The notes beneath the pieces were generated by a model. It saw only the letters and a program-made list of their open reading frames with translations. It was not told where the DNA came from and made no database searches. A DNA stretch of 64,000 nucleotides from NCBI RefSeq assembly GCF_003752465.1, contig NZ_RKHJ01000001.1:2852001-2916000 (forward strand), written 5' to 3'. The DNA comes from Agrococcus jenensis. Lineage in GTDB: Bacteria > Actinomycetota > Actinomycetes > Actinomycetales > Microbacteriaceae. Numbering within the stretch: position 1 is the stretch's first letter; each line of letters starts with the position of its first letter. Of the stretch, positions 39,467 through 48,161 are shown in pieces. The translations under genes and the position numbers were made by a program.

Positions 39467-39881
39467 CGCCAGGACGACGACCCTCGAGGGCCCTGCGGAC
39501 CTCGCCTTCGTGGAGGCGACGCTCGACGCGCTCGACGGGCTCTACGGTGCCGCGGGCGACGTCGCGCCCGACGACCGCGCGCTCTTCCAGCTCGCCGTGA
39601 CCGAGGTCGTGACGAACATCGCCGAGCACGGCCTGCCGCCGGGGAGCGTGCACGTGTCAGCGACCCTCGAGGTGCACCCGACGCACCTGGCGGCGAGCTT
39701 CACCGACACCGCGCTCCCCGCCGACGTCGAGCTCGACGAGGCCGAGATGCCGGACCCGCTCGAGGAGTCCGGCCGAGGCATCGCGCTCGCCGCCGCCGCG
39801 CTCGACGCGTTCGAGCACGAGCGCCGGGGCGGCAACGTGTGGCGGCTGCGGCGGGACAGGCTCGGGTCAGCCCGCGACTGA
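39456..39881 (+). CDS. RsbW-like HATPase serine kinase / anti-sigma-type regulator
   Basis: A 141-residue GHKL ATPase of the RsbW type. The N box is QLAVTEVVTNIAEHG with Glu50 and Asn54. The G2 box is ESGRGIAL. The G1 box reads FTDTALPAD, with Asp84 but without the usual glycine two positions later, which may lower ATP binding. Predicted to phosphorylate the STAS protein and bind it or a target. It ends two bases before a convergent gene. Confidence 0.85.
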   Translation: MPTDARTTTLEGPADLAFVEATLDALDGLYGAAGDVAPDDRALFQLAVTEVVTNIAEHGLPPGSVHVSATLEVHPTHLAASFTDTALPADVELDEAEMPDPLEESGRGIALAAAALDAFEHERRGGNVWRLRRDRLGSARD

Positions 39882-39882
39882 G

Positions 39883-40749
39883 TCAGCCGCCGTCGATCGC
39901 TGCGCGCGCCTCCAGCAGCGCCGCGAGCCGGGCGGCGAAGCGGGCCGGCGCATCCGCGTCGCGCGGCAGGAACCCCTCCCCCGTCTTCGCACCGAGATCG
40001 CCGCGCGCCGCGCGATCGCGCAGCATGGCGGGGGCCGCGGATGCGTCGCCGAGCGTCGGCAGGATCCCGTCGGCCACGCTCGTCCAGACGTCGAGCCCGC
40101 CGAGGTCCATCACCTCGAACGGCCCGGCGAGCGCCCAGCGCGGCCCGAGGCCCGCCGTGACGGCGAGGTCGACCTGCTCCGGCGTCGCGATGCCGAGCTC
40201 GACGAGGTGCATCGCCTCGCGGTAGAGCGCCGCCTGCAGCCGGTTCGCGATGAAGCCCTCGACCTGCTGCGCGAGCGGCACCGCGGTCTTGCCGGCAGCG
40301 GTCAGCAGCGCGGTCATCCGCTCGACCGTCGCCACGGGCGTGGCGGGGCCGGGCACGACCTCGACGAGCGGCACGGTGTCGGCGGGGTTGAAGAAGTGGG
40401 CGATGACGAGCCGCGACGGGTCGCGCATGCCGGCCGCGAGCGCATCCGGGGCGATCGATGAGGTGTTCGAGGCGATGATCGCCTCGGCGTTCGCCGCCTC
40501 GACCTGGGCGAGCAGCGCCTGCTTGAGCTCGAGCCGCTCGGGCGCCGCCTCGAGCACGATCGTGGCGCCGTCGACCGCCCCCTCGACGCTGTCGTGCGCG
40601 GATGCGCCGGCCGACTCGGCCGCGCGCGCGGCAGCCGCGGGGTCGACGTCGAAGACCCGCACCTCGTGCCCCGCCCGCGCGAAGACGCGTGCGATGCCCG
40701 CGCCCATGACGCCGGCGCCGAGCACCGCGACGACCTCGCGAGCGCGCAT
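39883..40749 (-). CDS. 3-hydroxyacyl-CoA (3-hydroxybutyryl-CoA) dehydrogenase
   Basis: A 288-residue NAD-dependent dehydrogenase. The Rossmann motif GAGVMGAGIA is at the N-terminus, IASNTSSI and AHFFNPADTVPLVEVV carry the catalytic histidine and substrate contacts, and the C-terminal helical domain has EGFIANRLQAALYREAMHLVELG. The length is that of the stand-alone 3-hydroxybutyryl-CoA type rather than a fused FadB. Its start overlaps the SDR stop (TGATG), so the two enzymes are co-translated. Confidence 0.88.
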   Translation of the reverse strand: MRAREVVAVLGAGVMGAGIARVFARAGHEVRVFDVDPAAAARAAESAGASAHDSVEGAVDGATIVLEAAPERLELKQALLAQVEAANAEAIIASNTSSIAPDALAAGMRDPSRLVIAHFFNPADTVPLVEVVPGPATPVATVERMTALLTAAGKTAVPLAQQVEGFIANRLQAALYREAMHLVELGIATPEQVDLAVTAGLGPRWALAGPFEVMDLGGLDVWTSVADGILPTLGDASAAPAMLRDRAARGDLGAKTGEGFLPRDADAPARFAARLAALLEARAAIDGG

Positions 40750-41516
40750 CAGTCGTCGAGCCGGCTGCCGAGCCCGACGCCGGCGATGATCCGGTCGGGC
40801 ACGAGCACGGCGATCGGCGCCGCGAGGCGGTACCGCCAGTCGGCGACGACGATCTTCCGGCGCGTGCGCAGCGCCCGCAGCCCGTCGCGCACGACCGCCG
40901 ACGCATCCGCCCACCCGATCTCGGGGACGGTCGTCGCGTCGACGCCCATCCGCTCGTGGAACTCGGTCGCGACGAAGCCCGGGAGCAGCGCGGTGACGAC
41001 GATGCCGTCGCGCCGGTACTGCGCGCGGAGCGCCCGCGACAGCATGAGCAGCTGCGCCTTCGCCGCCGAGTACGTGCCGCTCGGCAACCGGCCGGCGAGG
41101 CTCGCGACGTTGAGGATGCCGCCCCGGTGCCGGGCGCGCATGCCCGGCAGCGCGGCGTGCGCGAGCCGCAGCGGCACCCAGGAGAGCAGCTCGTGCATGC
41201 GCCGCTCGTCCTCGATCGCGGAGGCGTGGAAGGGCTCGGCGACCGCGAAGCCCGCGTTGTTGACGAGCACGTCGATCGGCCTCGCGTCGTCGGCGAGGCG
41301 CGCGGCGACCCGCTCGAGGTCGTCGTGCTCGAGCAGGTCGGCGGCGAGCACCTCGACCTCGGTGCCGCGGGCGGCCGCGAGCTCGTCGGCGAGCGAGCGC
41401 AGCCGTGCCTCGTCGCGCGCGACGAGCACGAGCGAGAAGCCGTCCGCCGCGAGCTGGCGCGCGAACTCGGCGCCGAGGCCCGCGGATGCTCCGGTCACGA
41501 GCGCGCGCATGTCCAT
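40749..41516 (-). CDS. Short-chain dehydrogenase/reductase
   Basis: A 255-residue classical SDR. The cofactor motif is TGASAGLGAEFA, followed by NNAGFAV, catalytic Ser in NVASLAGRLPS and catalytic Tyr-x3-Lys in YSAAK. The long C-terminal part with LVPDRIIAGVGLGSRLDD suggests the DltE/DHRS-like branch acting on lipid or acyl substrates. Paired with the 3-hydroxyacyl-CoA dehydrogenase gene. Confidence 0.87.
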   Translation of the reverse strand: MDMRALVTGASAGLGAEFARQLAADGFSLVLVARDEARLRSLADELAAARGTEVEVLAADLLEHDDLERVAARLADDARPIDVLVNNAGFAVAEPFHASAIEDERRMHELLSWVPLRLAHAALPGMRARHRGGILNVASLAGRLPSGTYSAAKAQLLMLSRALRAQYRRDGIVVTALLPGFVATEFHERMGVDATTVPEIGWADASAVVRDGLRALRTRRKIVVADWRYRLAAPIAVLVPDRIIAGVGLGSRLDD

Positions 41517-41580
41517 GGCTCAACCTTGGCAGACGGTGCGCGTCGGCGTGGGCGCGCGCCGCTACGCTGGGCACACCCAC

Positions 41581-41663
41581 GCGGGAGTGGTGGAATTGGC
41601 AGACACGCAGGATTTAGGTTCCTGTGCCCTCGTGGCGTAGGGGTTCAAGTCCCCTCTCCCGCA
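41581..41663 (+). tRNA. tRNA-Leu (anticodon TAG)
   Basis: An 83-base type II tRNA. The acceptor stem is GCGGGAG with CTCCCGC, the discriminator base is A, the anticodon stem-loop is CAGGA-TTTAGGT-TCCTG with anticodon TAG, and a long variable arm precedes the GGGTTCAAGTCCC T arm. CCA is not encoded. It lies 31 bases before the DedA gene. Confidence 0.95.
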
Positions 41664-41694
41664 CTGCCCGGACCCATCGCGAAGGAGCCTGCCT

Positions 41695-42417
41695 GTGCAC
41701 GCGCTGCCAGCCGAGTTCCTCATCGACATCGAGGGGCTGATCGCCGGTGCGGGCGTCTGGGCGCTCCTGCTCGTCTGCGCGATCGTCTTCGTCGAGACCG
41801 GGCTGCTCGTCGGCTTCCTGCTCCCCGGCGACACGCTGCTCGTGATCGCCGGCGTGCTCTCGTTCACGGGCGTCATCCCGCAGCCCATCTGGCTCGTCTG
41901 CCTGTGCATCGCGATCTGCGCGGTCGCGGGCGACCAGCTCGGCTACTTCATCGGCCACAAGGCCGGGCCCCCGATCTTCCAGCGCAAGTCGTCCGGGCTG
42001 TTCTCGCATCGCACGATCGAGCGCACGAACCGCTTCTTCCTCCGCTACGGCGCCGCCGCGGTCATCATCGCCCGCTTCATCGGCATCGTCCGCACGTTCA
42101 TGCCGGTCGCTGCGGGCGTCGGGCGGATGCCATGGCCGCTCTTCTTCCGCCTCGACATCGTCGGCGGGCTGCTCTGGGGCGCGGGGCTGCCGCTCGTCGG
42201 CTGGGGCGTCGCGCACATCCCCGGGGTCGCCGACATCGTCACCGAGTACATCGACCTCGTGCTGCTGGGCGTCGTCGCGATCGCCATCGTCGCGATCGTC
42301 TGGCACGCCATCCAGTCGCGCCGCGAGGTCGAGCGCGAGCTGCGCGACGGCACCGCGACCGGGCAGGTGCAGACGCTCGACCTCTCCGGCACGAGCGAGC
42401 CGGGCCTGGAGCGCTAG
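41695..42417 (+). CDS. DedA family membrane protein
   Basis: A 240-residue membrane protein of the DedA (SNARE-associated/VTT) family, now linked to lipid flipping and membrane homeostasis. Family motifs are FVETGLLVGFLLPGDTLL, GDQLGYFIGHKAG, and the conserved FxRF-[x]-RTFMPVAAGVGRM block (ARFIGIVRTFMPVAAGVG). About five hydrophobic segments. GTG 41695 is seven bases after GGAG. An 8-base inverted repeat at the convergent 3' end may terminate both it and the mntR operon. Confidence 0.9.
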   Translation: MHALPAEFLIDIEGLIAGAGVWALLLVCAIVFVETGLLVGFLLPGDTLLVIAGVLSFTGVIPQPIWLVCLCIAICAVAGDQLGYFIGHKAGPPIFQRKSSGLFSHRTIERTNRFFLRYGAAAVIIARFIGIVRTFMPVAAGVGRMPWPLFFRLDIVGGLLWGAGLPLVGWGVAHIPGVADIVTEYIDLVLLGVVAIAIVAIVWHAIQSRREVERELRDGTATGQVQTLDLSGTSEPGLER

Positions 42418-42441
42418 GCGCTCTGAGCGACCCAGCGCCTA
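42415..42441. terminator. Inverted repeat between convergent dedA and mntR genes
   Basis: TAGGCGCT (42415-42422) is matched by AGCGCCTA (42434-42441) with an 11-base loop. The repeat includes the dedA TAG stop and the end of the regulator gene, so it can act on both strands. Confidence 0.5.
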
Positions 42442-43092
42442 CGCGCTCAGCCAGATCGCCTGCGCGACCTCCGGTCCCAGGTCGATCGTGCCCGCGCCGG
42501 TGCGCACCTGGATCGAGCCGGAGTAGGGCTTGAGCCCCAGCACCTCGAGGTGGGCGTCGAGCGCGACGCCCGAGTCGGTGAGGAAGCGCAGCATCGCCGG
42601 GTCGGCGTCGGAGATGCGCACGATCGTGCCCGCGTGGCCGACCGGCGCATCCGCGAGCACCACGGCGTCCGGGCGCACGACTTTGCCGTCGGCGGCGGGG
42701 ATGACGTCGCCGTGCGGATCGCGGGTCGGGTCGCCGAGCGAGCGGGCGATCGAGTCGAGCAGGCGGTCGCTCAGCGCGTGCTCGAGCACCTCCGCCTCGT
42801 CGTGCACCTCGTCCCAGTCGTAGCCGTGCCGCTCGACGAGCCACGTCTCGACGACGCGGTGCCGGCGCACCTGCCGCACGGCGAGCGTGCGGCCCGCGTC
42901 GGTGAGCTCGATCGCGCCGTAGGGGCGGTGGTGCACGAGGCCGGCGGCGGCGAGCTTCTTCACCATCTCGGTGACGGTCGAGTTCGCGAGCCCGAGCCGG
43001 CCGGCGAGCTGCGACGGCGTGATCGGGTCGGGCTGCCACTCGGTGTGGTGGTAGATCGCCTTCACGTAGTCCTCAGCCGCTGTCGACTGCAT
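42439..43092 (-). CDS. mntR: DtxR/MntR-family metal-dependent repressor
   Basis: A 217-residue regulator. The N-terminal winged helix (ITPSQLAGRLGLANSTVTEMVKKLAAAGLV) is followed by the dimerisation and metal-binding domain (RQVRRHRVVETWLVERHGYDWDEVHDEAEVLEHALSD) and a FeoA/SH3-like C-terminal domain. Being the last gene of a metal ABC transporter operon, it most likely senses manganese and represses the operon. It overlaps the permease gene by 20 bases. Iron sensing is possible but less likely given the transporter type. Confidence 0.87.
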   Translation of the reverse strand: MQSTAAEDYVKAIYHHTEWQPDPITPSQLAGRLGLANSTVTEMVKKLAAAGLVHHRPYGAIELTDAGRTLAVRQVRRHRVVETWLVERHGYDWDEVHDEAEVLEHALSDRLLDSIARSLGDPTRDPHGDVIPAADGKVVRPDAVVLADAPVGHAGTIVRISDADPAMLRFLTDSGVALDAHLEVLGLKPYSGSIQVRTGAGTIDLGPEVAQAIWLSA

Positions 43093-43960
43093 GACGCCTC
43101 GCTCTCGTCGATCGGCTCCTGGCCCACCGGATGACGAGCCCCCGGCGGGGCCCGAAGAGCAACGCTAGCCCGAACGCGAGCCCCTGGGTGAGGACCACGG
43201 CGCCGCCCGGGGAGATGTCGAGCCAGAACGCGGCGATGAGCCCGGTGAGCGCCGCCACCGCGGTGACGCCGACCGACCAGCCGAGCAGCGCGTCCCAGCG
43301 GCCGACGATGAGCGACGCGGTCGCGCCCGGGATGACGAGCATCGCGACCACCAGGATGATGCCCACCGCCTGCAGCGCCGTCACGACGGTGAGCGCGAGC
43401 GCGCCGAGCAGCACGGCGTGCAGGAGGCGCGGGCGCAGGCCGATCGCGTGGGCATGGCCGGCGTCGAACGCGACGAGCGTCAGGTCGCGCCGCAGCACGA
43501 CGAGCGTGATGCAGACGACGGCGCCGACGACGAGCACCTGGGCGATGTCGGCGTCGCTCACGCCGAGCACGTTGCCGAACAGGATGTGCTGCAGGTCGGT
43601 GTCGGCGGGCGTCACCGAGACGATCACGAGGCCGAGCGCGAACAGCGTGGTGAAGACGACGCCGATGGCCGCATCCGCCTTGATCCTCGTGACGGCGCGC
43701 ACCCCGCCGATGAGCGCGACGGCGCCGATGCCGAAGACGGCGGCGCCGAGCGCGAACGGGAGGCCGAGCAGGTAGGCGAGGGCGACGCCCGGCAGCACCG
43801 CGTGCGAGACCGCGTCGCCCATGAGCGACCAGCCCATCTGCACGAGCCAGGTCGACAGCAGCGCGCACGCGACGGCGGCGACCAGCGTGACGAGCATCGC
43901 CCGCAGCATGAAGTCGTAGGCGAAGGGCGCGAGCAGAGCGTCGATGAGCGTCCCGTCCAC
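43073..43960 (-). CDS. Metal (Mn/Zn) ABC transporter permease
   Basis: A 295-residue ABC-3 family permease with about eight or nine membrane helices. Characteristic pieces are STWLVQMGWSLMGDAVSHAVLPGVALAYLLG near the N-terminus and IIL/VVAMLVIPGATASLIVGRW in the second half. GTG 43960 follows GAGGAGG by six bases and lies one base after the ATPase stop. Partner of the ATPase and lipoprotein in metal import. Confidence 0.9.
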   Translation of the reverse strand: MDGTLIDALLAPFAYDFMLRAMLVTLVAAVACALLSTWLVQMGWSLMGDAVSHAVLPGVALAYLLGLPFALGAAVFGIGAVALIGGVRAVTRIKADAAIGVVFTTLFALGLVIVSVTPADTDLQHILFGNVLGVSDADIAQVLVVGAVVCITLVVLRRDLTLVAFDAGHAHAIGLRPRLLHAVLLGALALTVVTALQAVGIILVVAMLVIPGATASLIVGRWDALLGWSVGVTAVAALTGLIAAFWLDISPGGAVVLTQGLAFGLALLFGPRRGLVIRWARSRSTRARRHAVDSG

Positions 43961-43961
43961 G

Positions 43962-44711
43962 TCAGGCCTCCTCGCGGGTGCCGGCGCCGAACGCCTCGGC
44001 GATGCGCTCGGGCGTGAGCACCTCGTGCGGCGGCCCGTGGTGCAGCAGCCGGCCGCGCAGCAGCAGCACCGCGTCGACGAGCTCGGCGACGCCCGAGAGG
44101 TCGTGGTGCACGATGACGACGGTGCGGCCGCGATCGCGGAGCCCGCGCAGCACCTCGGTGATCTGCGCCTCGCTCGTGCGGTCGACGCCCGCGAACGGCT
44201 CGTCGAGCAGCAGCAGCTCGGCATCCTGCGCCATCGCGCGCGCCACGAATGCGCGCTTCCGCTGCCCGCCCGAGAGCTCGCCGATCGGCCGGTCGGCGAG
44301 GTCGTCGATGCGCAGCAGGTCGAGCGCCTCGTCGACCGCGGCGCGGTCGGCGGCGCGCGGGATGCGCAGCATGCCCATCCGCCCGTAGCGGCCGGTCGTG
44401 ACGACGTCGCGCACCGTGATGGGGAAGTCCCAGTCGACGGACTCCGCTTGCGGCACCGACGCGACGAGGCCCGCGCGCCGCGCCTCCTTCGGCGTGCGGC
44501 CGAGGATGCGCACGGTGCCCTCGTGCGGCACGCGCTCGAGGACGGCCGAGAGCATCGACGACTTGCCCGAGCCGTTGACGCCCACGAGCCCGGTGATCTC
44601 GCCGGCGCGGATGCGCACGGTCACGTCGGCGAGCGCGCGGACGTCGCCGTAGCGCACGCCGAGCCGCTCGGTGACGATCGCGTCGGTCGTCGGGTGCTGG
44701 AAGGCCGTCAT
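43962..44711 (-). CDS. Metal (Mn/Zn) ABC transporter ATP-binding protein
   Basis: A 249-residue ABC ATPase. Walker A is GVNGSGKSS, the Q loop lies in SVPQAESVDWDFPITV, a phrase diagnostic of manganese/zinc importer ATPases, the signature is LSGGQRKRA and Walker B is ELLLLDEPF. The start overlaps the solute-binding protein stop by four bases (44708-44711). Confidence 0.92.
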   Translation of the reverse strand: MTAFQHPTTDAIVTERLGVRYGDVRALADVTVRIRAGEITGLVGVNGSGKSSMLSAVLERVPHEGTVRILGRTPKEARRAGLVASVPQAESVDWDFPITVRDVVTTGRYGRMGMLRIPRAADRAAVDEALDLLRIDDLADRPIGELSGGQRKRAFVARAMAQDAELLLLDEPFAGVDRTSEAQITEVLRGLRDRGRTVVIVHHDLSGVAELVDAVLLLRGRLLHHGPPHEVLTPERIAEAFGAGTREEA

Positions 44712-45640
44712 CCGCCCAGGCCTTCCAGGATCGCGTCGACGTCGTGCTCGATGAGCGCGAGGTAGGTGGGGGCGGGACCGCCCGGCGCGGAGAGCGAGTC
44801 GACGTGCAGGCTGCCGTCGAAGCGCACGCCGGCGTTCCGCGCGATCTGCTGTTGCGTGCCCGGATGCGTCGTCGACTCGCAGAAGACGGTCGGCACGCCG
44901 GTGCGCTCGACGGCCGCTGCGACTTCCGCGATCGACTGCGGCGTGCCCTGGCCGCCGGCGTTCACGGGCCAGAGGCTCGCCTCGGCGAGGCCGGCGTCGC
45001 GCGCCAGGTAGCTGAAGGCGCCCTCGCACGTGACGAGGATGCGGTGCGCCTCGGGCAGGGCGGCGACGCCGTCGCGCAGCCGGTCGCCGAGGCGCTCAAG
45101 CTCGGCGGTGATCGCCGCCGCCCGTCGGTCGATCGCGGCACGCTCGGCGGGGACGAGGTCGCCGATCGCGACCCGCAGCGCCTCGACGTAGGCCGCGCCC
45201 TCGGCCGGCGACACCCACGCGTGCGCGTTCGGGTTGCCGGCGTAGTGGCCGGTCTCGATCGGGATCGGCTCGACGACGTCGCTCAGCACCACGTGCGGCG
45301 CAGCCGCGCGCTCGACGAGCGTGAGCAGCCAGTCGTCGATGCCCATCCCGTTCGTCACCACGAGGTCGGCGCCCTCGGTGCGGACCAGGTCGCCGGGCGT
45401 CGGCTCGTAGTCGTGCACCTCGACGCCGGGGCGCGTGAGCGACTCGACCCGCGCGGCGTCGCCCGCGACCTCGCGGGCGAGGTCGGCGATGACCGTGAAG
45501 GTCGCGAGCACGAGCGGGCGGCCGTCGTCGGCGGGCGCGGGTGCCGCGGCGCCCGGCGCGGCGCAGCCCGCCAGCGGCGCGAGCGCGCACGCAGCGGCGA
45601 GCGCGGCGATTCGCCTCCCCGCACGCACATCTTTCGGCAT
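44708..45640 (-). CDS. Metal (Mn/Zn) ABC transporter substrate-binding lipoprotein
   Basis: A 310-residue cluster A-I binding protein. ATG 45640 gives a basic n-region, hydrophobic core and lipobox LAGC. The metal ligand positions are His in EVHDYEPTPGD, His in NPNAHAWVSP, Glu in TCEGAFSYLARD, and an acidic/His region ESTTHPGTQ. Downstream MntR favours manganese. The start codon lies in the middle of a 16-base palindrome (45632-45647), probably the repressor site; a GTG at 45628 is an alternative start. Confidence 0.9.
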   Translation of the reverse strand: MPKDVRAGRRIAALAAACALAPLAGCAAPGAAAPAPADDGRPLVLATFTVIADLAREVAGDAARVESLTRPGVEVHDYEPTPGDLVRTEGADLVVTNGMGIDDWLLTLVERAAAPHVVLSDVVEPIPIETGHYAGNPNAHAWVSPAEGAAYVEALRVAIGDLVPAERAAIDRRAAAITAELERLGDRLRDGVAALPEAHRILVTCEGAFSYLARDAGLAEASLWPVNAGGQGTPQSIAEVAAAVERTGVPTVFCESTTHPGTQQQIARNAGVRFDGSLHVDSLSAPGGPAPTYLALIEHDVDAILEGLGG

Positions 45641-45647
45641 GCCGAAA
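45632..45647. promoter_or_regulatory. Perfect palindrome TTTCGGCATGCCGAAA, probable MntR operator
   Basis: A 16-base perfect palindrome covers the start codon of the metal-binding lipoprotein gene. DtxR/MntR-family proteins bind palindromes of about this size and composition, and the operon ends with such a regulator. No other copy was noticed in the window. The overlap with the start codon would suit a leaderless or very short-leader transcript. Confidence 0.6.
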
Positions 45648-45735
45648 TCATGGCATGGCAGTCGCGCTCGTGCCACCCTCCCCGAGCGCGCAGGCCCCGA
45701 CTCGTTCCGATCGTAGATTGGTCACGTATGGCGCA

Positions 45736-45850
45736 CGTGACCACCCGATCCGAGCCGCGAGCGACCATTCGACGCGATTGCCGGGCGCAAGCGACCACTC
45801 GACGCCCTCGCCGGGCGCGAGCGACCAATCGACGTGCGGCGGGTTCAGCG
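45736..45850. repeat. Tandem 30-base intergenic repeat
   Basis: Units beginning GCGACCAnTCGACG start at 45761, 45791 and 45821, with a degenerate copy from 45736. The first two full units share most positions, including CCGGGCGC near the end; the third diverges after GACG. To the left lies a separate inverted repeat GTCACGT/ACGTGAC (45721-45741). The block fills the gap between the metal importer and rdgB. Confidence 0.75.
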
Positions 45851-46476
45851 TCAGGCGCGCTGGATGCGGGCGGCGAGCGCCTCGAAGGCGATGCGTCGGT
45901 GGCTCCGCGCGTCCTTCTCCTCGGCGCTCAGCTCCGCGGCGGCGCGGCCGTCGCCGTCGTGCGGCAGGAAGATCGGGTCGTACCCGAACCCGCCCTCGCC
46001 GCGCGGCGCATCCGCGACCGTGCCCGCCCACTCGCCGCGCTCGACGAGCTCGCCGTCGGCGTCGACCCAGGCGGCCGCGCAGACGAAGCTCGCCGCGCGA
46101 TCCGTGCGGCCCTCGAGGTTCGCGAGCAGCAGCTGCAGGTTGTCGAGGTCCTCGCGCGTGCCGGCGTAGCGCGCCGAGTGGATGCCGGGGGCGCCGTCCA
46201 GCGCGTCGACCGCGATGCCGGAGTCGTCCGCGAGCGCCGGCAGGCCGGTGCGCTCGTGCGCGGCGCGCGCCTTGATGAGCGCGTTCGCCTCGAACGTGTC
46301 GCCGTCCTCGACGGGCTCGGGCCCGTCGTCGGGCAGCAGCTCGACGCCCGGCAGCAGCGGCGAGAGGATGCGCTGCAGCTCCTCGATCTTGTGCGGGTTG
46401 CGGGTCGCGACGACGACCTGCAGGCCGCCGCCGCGCACGTCGACGCCGGTGGCGCCGAAGCCCGTGTCGACGGGGG

Positions 46477-46480
<4 letters not shown>
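45851..46480 (-). CDS. rdgB: Non-canonical purine NTP pyrophosphatase (ITPase/HAM1 family)
   Basis: A 209-residue house-cleaning enzyme that hydrolyses dITP and XTP. The substrate motif [17 protein letters not shown], then [51 protein letters not shown] and the C-terminal [10 protein letters not shown] are all present. The first 20 residues before VVVATRN are an unusual extension. The start overlaps the rph stop by four bases (46477-46480). Confidence 0.94.
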
Positions 46481-47211
<731 letters not shown>

Positions 47212-47222
47212 GGTGATCTCCT

Positions 47223-48059
47223 TCAGTCGGTGCGGCCGGGGAGCTGGATGACCCCGGTCTGGTGGAACTCGACGTGCGTGACCTCCGGCCCGAGGAAGCG
47301 GCGGGCGAGCCGCAGGAAGGGCTCCTGCGCCTCGGTCGTCGCCTCGAACTCGTAGGCCGGGATCGCGCCCGGCGGCGCGAGCAGCTGCCGGTCGCTCAGG
47401 ATGCGGTAGACGTCGGCCGCCGTCTCCTCGGCGCTCGACACGAGCCGCACGTCCGGGCCGGCGACGTAGCCGATCGCGCCGGCGAGCAGCGGGTAGTGGG
47501 TGCAGCCGAGCACGAGCGTGTCGGGGCGCTCCGCGAGCAGCGGCTCGAGGTACTCGTGCGCGGCGGCGAGCACCTCGTCGCCGGTCGTGACGCCGGACTC
47601 GACGAACTCGACGAACCGCGGCGCGGCCCCCGCGGCAACGTGCGGCACCCCGGCCTCGGCGAACGCGCGCTGGTACGCGCCCGAGCCGATCGTGCCGGCC
47701 GTGCCGATCACGCCGATCCGCCCCGACCTGCTCTGCCGCACGGCGGCGCGCACGGCCGGGTCGATGACCTCGACGACCGGGATGCCCATGCCCTCCTCGT
47801 AGCGCTCGCGCGCGATGTCGAGGGTCGCGGCCGAGGCGGTGTTGCACGCGATGACGAGCATCTTCACGCCCTGCGCGACGAGCGTGTCGAGCACGTCGAG
47901 CGCCAGGCGGCGCACCTCGGCCTGCGCGCGCGGGCCGTAGGGGCCGTTCGCGGTGTCGCCGATGTAGGTGATCGACTCGGCGGGCAGCTGGTCGATGATG
48001 GCGCGCGCCACGGTGAGACCGCCGACGCCGCTGTCGAAGACTCCGATCGGGCGCTGCAC
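47223..48059 (-). CDS. murI: Glutamate racemase
   Basis: Supplies D-glutamate for peptidoglycan. The 278-residue protein opens with [17 protein letters not shown] and has catalytic cysteines in ACNTASA and LGCTHYPLL, with GDTANGPYG between. GTG 48059 encodes VQRPIGVFD. It is the first gene of the murI-rph-rdgB set and is divergent from the compatible-solute importer. Confidence 0.95.
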   Translation of the reverse strand: MQRPIGVFDSGVGGLTVARAIIDQLPAESITYIGDTANGPYGPRAQAEVRRLALDVLDTLVAQGVKMLVIACNTASAATLDIARERYEEGMGIPVVEVIDPAVRAAVRQSRSGRIGVIGTAGTIGSGAYQRAFAEAGVPHVAAGAAPRFVEFVESGVTTGDEVLAAAHEYLEPLLAERPDTLVLGCTHYPLLAGAIGYVAGPDVRLVSSAEETAADVYRILSDRQLLAPPGAIPAYEFEATTEAQEPFLRLARRFLGPEVTHVEFHQTGVIQLPGRTD

Positions 48060-48161
48060 GTCGGCCAGCCTAGCCGCGGCGCGCGGAGCGGCTCGCGCAC
48101 CGCCTGGGGCGTCGTGTCAGCGGGGCGCGGTATCGTCTGCATCCCGACGGCAGGAGTCCGC

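Noticed and set aside
45736..45850. A CRISPR array at the 30-base repeat
   Set aside because: Units follow one another without spacers, they number only three to four, and no cas genes are near.
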